Source: Cinclus cinclus (lineage: Eukaryota > Chordata > Aves > Passeriformes > Cinclidae). Taken from it: a DNA stretch of 64,000 nt. Position numbers and translations under genes: made by a program. The stretch is from contig NC_085047.1 of the NCBI RefSeq assembly GCF_963662255.1, forward strand, positions 90,020,259-90,084,258, read 5' to 3'. Numbering within the stretch: position 1 is the first letter of the stretch; the number at the start of each line of letters is the position of its first letter. Positions 14,178 to 23,500 of the stretch are shown here, piece by piece. The notes under the pieces were generated by a model. It had not been told where the DNA came from. It saw only the letters and a program-made list of their open reading frames with translations, and did not search any database.

Positions 14178-14978
14178 TAATTATATAAAGTAAAACACTT
14201 AAAAAATTTGTATCTGTTAAAGAGCTACACATGTCCACACCATTTCAGGCATCTTAAGTTTAAACTGCTGAGCTTAAAACCAGTATACCTAAACTCAGAG
14301 ATCACAGAGATGAAATGAGGTTGCCTGAGAAGTCATCAAACCTGCTGCAAGTTGAAGAGCTATTTAAAAATCTAGGGCCTTCTTTGCTTAGTCTGAAAAT
14401 CAAACACTAAGTCCTGCAGGCTCCAAAGACAAATCTGGCAAGTAGCAGATTCAGATACCAGAATTTATTCCGTGAGCTCTTTCCCTTGCTCCTGCCTGTA
14501 TATTCTTGAAGTCAGGTTCAGAGTGGTTTCCATTGGATTGCTCTCAGTCTTTTGCTTCAAGCCTGCAGTACTGTAGCCCTCAGTCTAACCCCATGCTGGG
14601 AAAGTAATGAACCCACCAGCTTCATCCTGCTATCCTGCTGCAGGCATCCCTCCAATTCATGGTCTTTGTTTTGCTGAGGGACTTGATGGACTTTACACCA
14701 TGTACAAAAGGGGCCCTGCTCCTCATTCCAGAGCTGTCTGGGGAACAGTCCTGCTGACAGCATTAATTGACATCTTTCAACAAAATTTCAACATCGGGGA
14801 TCTGCTACTGTCACCAGTGGTGATGAAAGATATTTAACCAAATGACATCATTGGTGCAGACTTGATTACCTAATGCCCTTGAGGATGCTGCCCAACCACA
14901 ACACCAGAGACCTTCCAGCACTGGTGTGCCAATGGAGGCAAATCAGGCCCTAAAACAAGCCATAAATGCCTCCACACA
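10099..14978. other. Gene-free flank, part 2
   Basis: Between the CR1 pair at about 10 kb and the long CR1 at 14,979. Apart from the ATT/AAT repeat at 14,130 it holds only a T-rich run (12541-12551) and unremarkable sequence. Open stretches at 10,935-11,500 on the minus strand show no family resemblance. Confidence 0.55.
14130..14178 (+). repeat. (ATT)n-(AAT)n inverted microsatellite
   Basis: About six ATT units (14132-14149) switch directly into about nine AAT units (to about 14176). The two arms are reverse complements of each other, so the locus can fold into a perfect hairpin. Confidence 0.92.
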
Positions 14979-17410
14979 CAGAATCACAGCATCACTGGGT
15001 TGGAAAAGACCTTTGAGATCATCGAGTCCTACCCATGGTCTAACACCTCAGCTAAACCATGGCATCGAGTGCCACATCCAGTCTTTTCCTAAACACATCC
15101 AGAGATGGTGACTCCACCACCTCTCCAGGCAGACAATTCCAGTAATTTATCACTCTTTCTGTAAAAAACTTTTTCCTAATATCTAACCTACATCTCCCCT
15201 GGCACAGCTTAAGACTGTGTCCTCTGGTTCTGTCAGTTGCTGCCTGGAGAAAGAGACCAACCCCCACCTGACTACAAACACCTTTCAGGAATTTGTAGAG
15301 AGTGATAAGGTCACCCCTGAGTCTCCTTTTCTCCAGGATGAACAACCCCAGCTCCCTCAGCCATTTCTCACAGGGTTTGTGTTCCAAGCCCCTCACCAGC
15401 CTTGTTGCCTCCTCTGGATGTGCTCAAGCTTCTCAACGTCCTCCCTAAACTGAGGGGCCAGAACTGGACACAGCACTCAAGGTGTGACCTCACCAGTGCT
15501 GAGCACAGGGGAAGAATGATCTCCCTGCTCCTGCTGGCCACACCATTCCTGATCCAGGCCAGGAGGCCATTGGCCTTCTTGGCCACCAGGGCACACTGCT
15601 GGCTCATGTTCAGTCAGCTGTTCACCAGCACCCCCAGGTCCCTTTCTGCCTGGGCACTGTCCAGCCACACTGTCCCCAGTCTATAACACTGCAGGGGATT
15701 ATTGTGGCCAAAATGCAGCACTTGACACATGGATTTATTACACTTCATCCCATCGAACTCTGCCCATCCATCCAGTCATTCCAGGTCTCTCTGCAGAGCC
15801 TTCCAACAGATGGACACGTGTTCCAGCTTAGTGTCATCTGCAAATTTACTAATGAAAGATTCAATACCCTCATCCATGTCATCAATAAAATATTGAACAG
15901 GACTGGTCCCAGCACAGACCCCTGAGGGATACCACTGGTGACTGATCCCCAGCTGGATGCAGCACTGTTTTCACCACTCTCTGGTCCTGGCCATCCAGTC
16001 AGTTCTTAACCCAGCAAAGAGTCTTCCTGTCCAAGCCATGGACTGCCAGCTTTTCCAGGAGTTTGCTGTGGGAGACAGTGTCTAAGGCCTTGCTGAAATC
16101 GAGGTACACAACATCCACAGCCCTTCCTGCATCCACCAGGCAGGTCACCTGGTCATAAAAGGAGACCAGGTTGGTCAAACTTGACCTACCCCTCCTAAAC
16201 CCCTTCTGGCTGGGTCTGATACCCTGATACCATCCTGTAAGCGCTGTGTGTTGACACTCAATATAAACTGTTCCATTACCTTACCAGGTACTGAAATCAG
16301 GCTAACTGGCCTATAATTACCAGGATCCTCCTTCCTACCCTTCTTGTGAATGGGAGCCACACTGGCCAGCTTCCAGTCATCTGGAACCTCACCAGTGATC
16401 CAGGACTGGTGGAAAATGATGGAGAGCAAATCATAAGCTCATCTGCCAGCTCTCATCACCCTGGGATGGATACCATCTTGTCCCATAGATTTATGAACAT
16501 CCAAGCAGCTCAGCAGTTCTCTGACTGCCTCCTCCTGGACAACATGGGGACCATTCTGCTCCCTGACACCATTTACCATCCCAGGAGGACAGCTGTCCTG
16601 AGGAAGAGCCATCTTCCCACTAAAGACTGATGCAAAGAAGGTGTTAAGCACTTCTGCTTTCTCATATGCAGTTACTAAGTTCCCTCCCTCCTCCAGTAGA
16701 GATCAAAGGTTAGTCTCACCCTTCCTTTTGCCATTAATATATTTGTAAAAACATTTTTAATTATCCTTTACAAAAGTTGCCAAATTAAGTTTTAACTGAG
16801 CTTTGACTTCTTTTATTTTTTTCCTACATGCCCTAACACCCTCCTTAAATATTTTCTGAGACACCTGACCCTCCTTCCAAAGATGATACATCCTCTTTTA
16901 ATTACTAACTTCTTTCAAAACCTCATTGTCCATCCAGGCTGGGAGTTTGCCTCGTCGACTCATCTTTCAGCACACAGGGACAGTCTGTTCCTGTGCCCTC
17001 AAGATCTCTGTTTTGAAGCACACCCACCTTTCCTGGACTCCTTTCTTTTTAAGGGCTGCTTCCCAAGGAACTCTTTCAATGAGTCTCCTAAGTAGGCCAA
17101 AGTCTGCCCTCTGGAAGACTAGTGTGAATGTTTTATTGATGCTCCTTCTTATTTCACCAAATATTGAGAACTTTATCATTTTATGATCATTGTGCCCCAA
17201 GCAGTCTCCATCCACCACATCTCCCATCAGCTCATCTCTATTTACAAACAACAGATCTAACATTCCCTGGTGGGCTCACTCACCAGCTGTGGCAAAATAT
17301 TGTCCTCCAAACACTGTAAGAACCTCCTGTACTGCCTCTTTTCTGCTGCATTAAGTTCCCAGCAGATGTCTGGCAGGTTAAAGTCACCTACAAGAACAAG
17401 GGTTGGTGAT
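14979..17410 (-). mobile_element. CR1 LINE, long 5'-truncated copy with decayed ORF2
   Basis: About 2.4 kb on the minus strand. Reading it 5' to 3' (high to low coordinates), the endonuclease end is visible: LVGDFNLPDICWE near 17,400-17,360 and LGHNDHKMIKF near 17,190. Reverse transcriptase follows: VPDDWKLASVAPIHKKGRKE and DPGNYRPVSLISVPGK (about 16,390-16,280), motif A VDVVYLDFSKALDTVSH (about 16,120-16,070) and motif C ADDTK (about 15,840). The C-terminal region and the 3' UTR end at a CR1-type tail (GAATCACAGCATCACTGGG rather than the classic octamer). Frameshifts and stops interrupt the frame, so it is dead. The 5' end is truncated within the endonuclease domain, normal for CR1. Probably a CR1-J/E-like subfamily, by impression only. 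Confidence 0.93.
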
Positions 17411-18634
17411 CCTGGTAATGCTGAAGAAAGGGAAGTTTTGAAGAGAGCAGTGTCACTGGAGAGACCCCAGGAAAAAGATGCAGTATTCCAGCTGTACACA
17501 CAGCAACTGCAGTTTTTCATGGTAAATAACAGAAAGGGGTACTGCAGGCATGTCAATCAACTCAGATATTCACTGGGGGTAAATACTTGGATTAACAATG
17601 CAGTAGTTGCAAGCTCAATAGAAAAATGTGTCTTACTACAATATTAGGGCAACACTGCCTAAAGTCTTTAAACCAATCTGAAAAGAAATAGAGATTGCTA
17701 CTGGGAAAACATCAGTCACCTTTCACTCTTCCCATTGAAAAGAAGTGCTGCTACGTGTTTTTTTGTTTGGTTGGTTGGTTGGTTGGGTTTTTTATACTTT
17801 ATGGCAAAAACTTCAGTCCCCTGAACTGAGAAAATGATCTCTTCTCAAAGACACTGCACTCAGTTTAAACCCGAGCATTAGACTGTTCTGTCAATCACTT
17901 CTTCCATTACTAGACCAATGAATTTCTAGTATAACCTTGTACTTGAGTCAATCTCTTCTCTGGGTTTCACAAGATTGCATTTTATCCCAGTAGTTTCTTC
18001 CATAAGAGGTCTGTGCTCTGTATTTCCTTGGCCAAGAGGCACAAAGCACCTGAAGTTCTGCAGAGCCCCAGATCCCACACAAGGCTTGTTACAAACCAAC
18101 CAGCTGAACAAAACACCCTTTGCCATTACCAGTATAGCAGTAAACCATGAATATTCATGAGTTATTGCCCTGGTTTTATAAATTAACTCCATCACAGCTT
18201 TTCCATGTAGTCTTGCATATGTGCTCTTCACTTCTGTCCCTTCCAGCTATATTCTGCAAATAACTATCCCAAAAGCTCTGGTGGTTTTAGCAAACAGCCT
18301 GTCAGCAATAACCTGATGAAAGAGTGCATTGATTCAGGAGAAGGGGCCTTTGCTCCAACACACAGTGCTGTTTGCTCACACTTGTAGAGTGGGGCTACAG
18401 GGGAAAACAACTCTAAAAGAATGACAGAAAAGATGAACAAGTTCAGGTTCACATTTGCATGGGAGTTGAGCTGGGATCCCAGCCTCCTATGGAAGTGCTT
18501 CCATCACAGGGATCGGGAAGGTGCTGCTCCCTTCCGCTGTCTCTCTGTGGGAAGATGTGGCTCCTGCAGAGGGCAAGAGGCACTTTGGATGCAGCTGTTG
18601 TTCGACTTTGACACTGACACTTGGACTGGGATAA
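17411..18634. other. Gene-free spacer between two CR1 copies
   Basis: Unique sequence with the TTGG microsatellite at about 17,770. No gene was seen. Confidence 0.55.
17761..17797 (+). repeat. (TTGG)n microsatellite
   Basis: Five TTGG units (about 17767-17786) flanked by T-rich sequence, in the gap just beyond the 5' end of the long CR1. Confidence 0.8.
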
Positions 18635-18935
18635 CAGAATCATAGAATAGTTTAGGTTGGAAGCGACATTAAAGATGATCTTGTTCCAACCTCTCCCCAC
18701 CATAAGCAGGGACACCTTCCCAGAGACCAGGTTGCTCAGACAGCCCCATCCAACCTAGCCTTCAATATTTCCAGGATGGGATATCCAGGACTTCTCTGGG
18801 CAAGAAGTTCCAGGGTCTCACCACCCTGACAGCAAAGAATTTCTTCCTAATATCTAAACTAAGCCTCTTTCAGTTTGAAGCCCTTATCCCTTATCCCATC
18901 ACTTCATGGCCTTGTAACAAGTCCTTACAAAAAGG
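18635..18935 (-). mobile_element. CR1 LINE 3' fragment
   Basis: Antisense CR1 3' end: AGAATCATAGAATAG at the low-coordinate end, then TTAGGTTGGAAGCGACATTAAAG and 'CAGGGTCTCACCACCCTGAC', ending near 'CATGGCCTTGTAACAAGTC'. About 300 bp, 5'-truncated. The 22-bp minisatellite begins immediately at its 5' boundary. Confidence 0.93.
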
Positions 18936-18937
18936 AT

Positions 18938-19025
18938 GAGCAGAGATGCCCAAGTTTTGGAGCAGAGATGCCCAAGTTTTGGAGCAGAGATGCCCAAGTT
19001 TTGGAGCAGAGATGCCCAAGCTTTG
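18938..19025 (+). repeat. 22-bp minisatellite, four units
   Basis: Unit GAGCAGAGATGCCCAAGTTTTG (22 bp) occupies 18938-18959, 18960-18981, 18982-19003 and 19004-19025. The first three are identical; the last has one substitution (GCTTTG end). Near-identity suggests a young or homogenised array. Confidence 0.95.
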
Positions 19026-19191
19026 GTTCAGGGGTGTTGGGAGATGAAGGGCAGCAAGGGAAAAGCTTTGACCGCAGATACAAGTGGGTTTCTTTTTTCA
19101 GAAGAGGAAAGGTGTGTGGGACAAACAGGAGCAATTTCCTGAAGCAGCTTTCAGGCTGGGGCTGGGACACTGCTGAGGGACCTGCCCACTC

Positions 19192-19241
19192 TGGTGATTC
19201 TTCTGCATTTTTCAGTGAGTGATTCTTCTTCATTTTTCAGC
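19192..19241 (+). repeat. 25-bp tandem duplication
   Basis: The segment GTGATTCTTCTGCATTTTTC followed by AGTGA is repeated at once as GTGATTCTTCTTCATTTTTC followed by AG, with one substitution. Each copy ends in a polypyrimidine-CAG that looks like a splice acceptor, but no adjoining coding sequence was recognised. Confidence 0.85.
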
Positions 19242-19339
19242 CATGAGGCCTGGTCCCACCCCCACAATCTGCTGTACCTGTGTGGGTTCCACATCTCACA
19301 CTTGCCACACCACTGCACAGCTCCCCCACCATGCACGCA

Positions 19340-19430
19340 TGGCTACGTATATGTATACACATACATATTCAATGTACATATTTATATACAATTGCAATAT
19401 ATCGAGTATGCACTCTGTGTGTGTGTATTC
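19340..19430 (+). repeat. Alternating purine-pyrimidine low-complexity stretch
   Basis: CGTATATGTATACACATACA and similar TA/CA/TG steps run for about 90 bp and end in a short (TG)n at about 19416-19427. It is simple sequence with no gene. Confidence 0.7.
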
Positions 19431-20294
19431 ATCTGCAACTGATCTGGAACCAATCCTTCTATCACGGAGCCAAGGCTCCAGCGCTTGCCAGATTTCTCAC
19501 AAGTAGTTTACAGATGGAGCCCAGCTCTCCCTTGCTCTCTGCTGGCACAGGTTCAGCAGGAGGTGAGATGCTCTTTATGGTCTCCTGCGTGCTGTGGGTC
19601 TCTGCTGCGAGGGAAGAGAGAGGTTTGTGTCTGAGGATGAGTAAGGAATTCATTAGGAATTCATCTGGGGTGTTTCTGGCATCTGCAGGGGAAGGAACTG
19701 GTAGAAGATTAATTCACCAAGGGAAGGTGTATATCCAAATTAGGAAAAGGCAAGAGTAAGTTTAGGCACCATTAGAGTTATGAAACTGCTCTGGGCAAGG
19801 GCTCACAGTTTGTGAATTTGGCTTTTGGTCCCCGAGTTCTTACAATAAACTAAAACTGTCCATGTGTAGAAAGAAAAAAGTCCAAATTATTTTTTAAAGC
19901 TAATCTGCTAAAATGCATTGGGATTTTCTGTAGGTTTGGGTGGTCGGAGGAAGGGAGACAGAGAAAGCCCTGAACTAAGTCACCTTTGGTTGATTTTGTT
20001 TATTTTTTCCATTAGGACAATGTTTCCATTTCCATGTACTGTTACAAGGATCTGGCAAACAGGGTTTATATCGAGAGCAATGCGAAATGACACGCTACAG
20101 CCACTTTTTTTTTTTTAACACCCCTGTCAGAAAAACCTTCACGAGCCGCTGAAAGGTCTTTACCAATATTCACCGGATTAACTGGGCGTAACTCCAAAAC
20201 CAAAGTTCTTCTGGGGAGGTGACCTGGTCCTGCCTTGGGAATCCCGCCCGCTCGGAGCGCGGGGTGCGCAGTCCCAGGGGATGGATCCGGGAAT

Positions 20295-20333
20295 GCGGTG
20301 CCGGTGCCGGTGCCGGTGCCGGTGCCGGTGCCG
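20295..20333 (+). repeat. GGTGCC hexanucleotide microsatellite (about 6 units)
   Basis: Six perfect GGTGCC units run from 20297 to 20332, about 165 bp upstream of the ECRG4 start codon and inside the CpG island. In the ECRG4 frame it would read Gly-Ala repeats, but no in-frame ATG precedes it. Confidence 0.93.
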
Positions 20334-20497
20334 GGAGCGCTGCCCTGGCCCCCGGCCCGGCTGTTTCCCTGCCCCGCCCCTCCCCGCCCGGCGCGGCGAG
20401 GGACGGGCCCTTCCCTCCGCTCCCGCTCCTCGTCCCTGCCTCCACCTCCATCCTCTCCTTCTCCTCCCGCACAGGTGGGACCCTCTCCTGGCCGCCC

Positions 20498-20591
20498 ATG
20501 CCTCCGCCGTGTCCCCGCGGGGCCCTGCCCGGGACCCCCCTCCTCCTCCTCCTCCTCTTCCTCCTCCTGCCGCTGCTCTGCGCGGCCCCCG
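20498..20591 (+). CDS. ECRG4: ECRG4 coding exon 1 (signal peptide)
   Basis: This exon encodes residues 1-31 plus one base of codon 32. A short Pro/Arg-containing N-region is followed by a hydrophobic core of six CTC-encoded leucines, then Phe, more leucines and a Cys-Ala-Ala end, which is a plausible signal-peptidase region. The donor is G|GTGAGT, with GT at 20592-20593. The leucine core is a CTC trinucleotide tract, so its length may vary between individuals or species. Reading past the donor meets a TGA within two codons. Confidence 0.93.
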
Positions 20592-23500
20592 GTGAGTGAG
20601 CGCGGCGTGCGGGATGCGGGACGCGGGACGCGGGGAAAGCATAACCCGGCACGGCAAAAAACTTCCCTGGCATCCCGCGCAGGTGAGAGCCTTCGGACCT
20701 TGCTCCAAGCCTTGTGCAAGTTGCGCACCTTTTTGAAAAGGCGCTTGTTTGCCAGCGGCTGAAGCGTTTCGGAGCAGCCGAGCGCTTGCAGGTCTCCCGT
20801 TGCGCTGCCGGTTTGGGGATCAGCAGGATGACTGCTTCGATGTGCTTTGGGGCAGGATGCCAGGCACAATTTTGGAGCAGTCTGATTGTTAGCACAGCCC
20901 TCACCCAGCGACCAGGGGTTTCCAGCGTTACCACGCTGCCCTGGGCGCTGGTACTGACACCAGCTGCAATTTTCTGATGAAAAATATAATTATTTAGTTG
21001 GCGAAGAAGGCCAGTATAGGGTTTCCCTTGCCAAGAGAGCTGGGGAGAGGATGCTGGAGTGTCAAAAGCTTCTCTGCGGTGTATATTGAGCTCAAGTGTG
21101 GAAAGAGGAGCAAGGAGAGCAAGTTTCTCCTGGGAGAAACTTGTCTGCTTTGCCTGTCAAACTATAGCTATGACAGAAATACTCCTGGCAGTTTTTGAGA
21201 AATAATCTTTTGTTATTATTATTTCCTTCTCAGTAAATGTATGTGTTTTGTTTTTATTTGCCTAGATGCTTCAAGGGGAAATAAGCTGAAACTGATGCTT
21301 CAGAAACGAGAAGGTAAGTAAAGAGACAGCAAAGTGCATTCCTTTGTTTTTCCTCGGAGTTGGCTGCTGTCAGTGGATGAGTTGTCCCTGTACCTCCAGC
21401 TCCAGCCGTGCAGGCAGAACAGGAGGCTACAAGCACAGGGCCACACTCACTATGGGCCACACCAACATCTGCTCAGGCAGAGCCTCTGCCTGTTTGGGAT
21501 GTTGGGCTGGAGGCTCTGCCTACCACAGCTCCCTCTGAAATCTGGGGTTCCAGCCTCAGGCTGCACACCTGCCTTTTGCTCTGCACAGAGCACAGCACTG
21601 GGCTTTTCTAATGTGTGCATGGCAGACGTGGCATCTATCTGGTTTATCTGGGGAAGTCACAAACTTTTCCAAGGAATTATAATGCATGGAAATACTGCTG
21701 GCTCAGCAGGGAAGAATACGTGCAAACCTGGTTTTGCCTATGATGCCTTGACTTGTTCTTTTTGTCTTTTTGGCTCTACGCATGCTTCCTTTTTGGAAGA
21801 CTGCTCTCTTGCGGGAGAGATGATGGCCAAAGGCCCAGCAGTCAGAAGCATGGAATGGCTTGCTGGTTGAGGGAAAGTGGTAGAAAAGAAGCCAGCTGGG
21901 AACAAGCTGCACCACAGCAGATGAAACATCCCAGAAGTTTTGGCTAGCTCCCCTCAGCCTGGTCTATGGCTGAAGCAAAGAATTTATAACCCCACAGAAG
22001 GGACTCCCACTTTCTGCCAGGCATTCTTATTTCATACTTTTTTTTTTTTTCTGGGATCACCCCGCACCTCTTACCAGAACTAAAATATATATCCCACCCA
22101 CCTCTGTTTTCCTTGCGTGTGGGTTCCTTATGTCACCATTCTGCAGTGCTTCTGTGAAGATAGGAGTGACCTTCCTGCACCACAGCAGAGGCCACTTGTT
22201 TGCTCAGATTCCCTGGGGAGAGGGACTGCCTGGGCAGAGCTCTTGGGGCATGCAGACAACATGGCTTAGATCAAGAAGCACTGCAAAATAGATGATGGAA
22301 GGAATATGCAGCCTCTTTAATTCTATCCTTTTCTGGTTGGTTTCTAAAGTAAGTAGTACTGCTTCTCTTGCTGGCAGTGTCCCTTGTGTGAGGGCTCATT
22401 CATGGGACCCTTGCTCAGCTGTCCCTCTTCCCAATAATAACACCCAGTTCAAGCTCATGGTGAGTTATCAGTTTCCAGCTCGTCACTGTAGGACAGCCTA
22501 CTGATTCTCACTTACTGCAACAACTCATCTACCACTTTTATCTTCAAAATCTCCTTCTCTCTGCAGTCCTTTGCCTTCCTCTGTGGGTCTGCCCAACTCC
22601 TACTTCAGAGGTTTTTACATCTCCACCTGCCTACCCCAGTCTTCCCTCACATCCTCCAAAAATCCCATGTACACCTGTTTTCCTGATTTCTCCCTCATTG
22701 AAATGAACCATCTGAAGGCAAAACTTCTCCTACTCCTACACACTTCTTGTTTCACAGCCAGATCAATACCATGTTTTATCATTTCTGTGTGTGGCCAGGG
22801 ACTGGCCAGTCACAGAATCATAGAACTGTTAGATTAGAAAAGACATCTAAGTTTAAGTCCAACCATTTACCCAGCAGAGCCACGTTCACCACTAAGCCAT
22901 GTCCCCAAGTGCCACATCTATGTGTTTTTTGAACACTTCCAGGGATGGCAATTCCCATCACTTCCCTAGGCAGCTTGTTCCAAAGCTTAACCACTCATTA
23001 AGGAATTTTTCCTAACATCCAATTGAAACTTTCTGTGGCACACCTTGAAGCCATTCCTTCTCATCCTGTGTAGTCCTCTCATCCATGCCTTTGGGAAGTG
23101 CATCAATTCTTCTAGCAGCTGCAGCAAGCTGCTTTTAGGCATGCAGCAAGCCAGATGGCTCTTCTGGGTCCAGCAGGTTGAGGGCATTTCCATGCATCCC
23201 TCACACAGGTTGCTATGAAAACCTGACGGGCTTTTATTTTTACGCATACAGGACATTTAGTAGCACTCACCTAAATGCTACTATCTTACACATCAGACTC
23301 AAAAATCCGTCATTTTAAATGTTTCTCCCTTCACTATAATACATTAGCAGTGTTTCCTCCAGCTTCCTCAGTCTTTTTAACTTCACCTCTCTTCTTCAAC
23401 CAGATTTCTGCAACTGTAGCATTTAGGGCCAATTTCCTGTTCTCTCCTGAAAGCACAAGCACATAGTGTATATGCTCGTTGAGTTTGCATGTTTTTATCT

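Larger units (their letters stand above)
20225..20690. promoter_or_regulatory. ECRG4: CpG island / probable ECRG4 promoter
   Basis: An abrupt GC- and CpG-rich block in otherwise AT-rich DNA covers the ECRG4 5' end. It holds Sp1/KLF-like GC boxes on the minus strand (CCCCGCCCC at 20372-20380 and CCCCGCCC at 20382-20389). No convincing TATA box was seen. The transcription start is not determinable from sequence; the 5' UTR probably lies within about 20,350-20,497. The human ECRG4 promoter is known to be CpG-rich and silenced by methylation in tumours, which fits this arrangement. Confidence 0.75.

Noticed and set aside
15052..17556. Series of minus-strand protein-like frames with reverse transcriptase motifs
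   Set aside because: They are not separate genes. They are broken pieces of one CR1 LINE ORF2 with frameshifts and stops.
19280..19759. 159-codon plus-strand open frame
   Set aside because: It runs through a TA/CA simple repeat, has no family resemblance and no supporting splice structure.
20219..20497. In-frame N-terminal extension of ECRG4 (Gly-Ala repeat)
   Set aside because: The stretch is open but has no ATG in frame before 20498; it begins only at a GTG. The signal peptide directly after the 20498 ATG fits the family.
20066..20934. Long minus-strand open frames (up to 267 codons) opposite ECRG4 exon 1
   Set aside because: They come from the GC-rich CpG island, where stop codons are rare. 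They are Arg/Gly/Glu-rich low-complexity reads antisense to a clearly coding exon.
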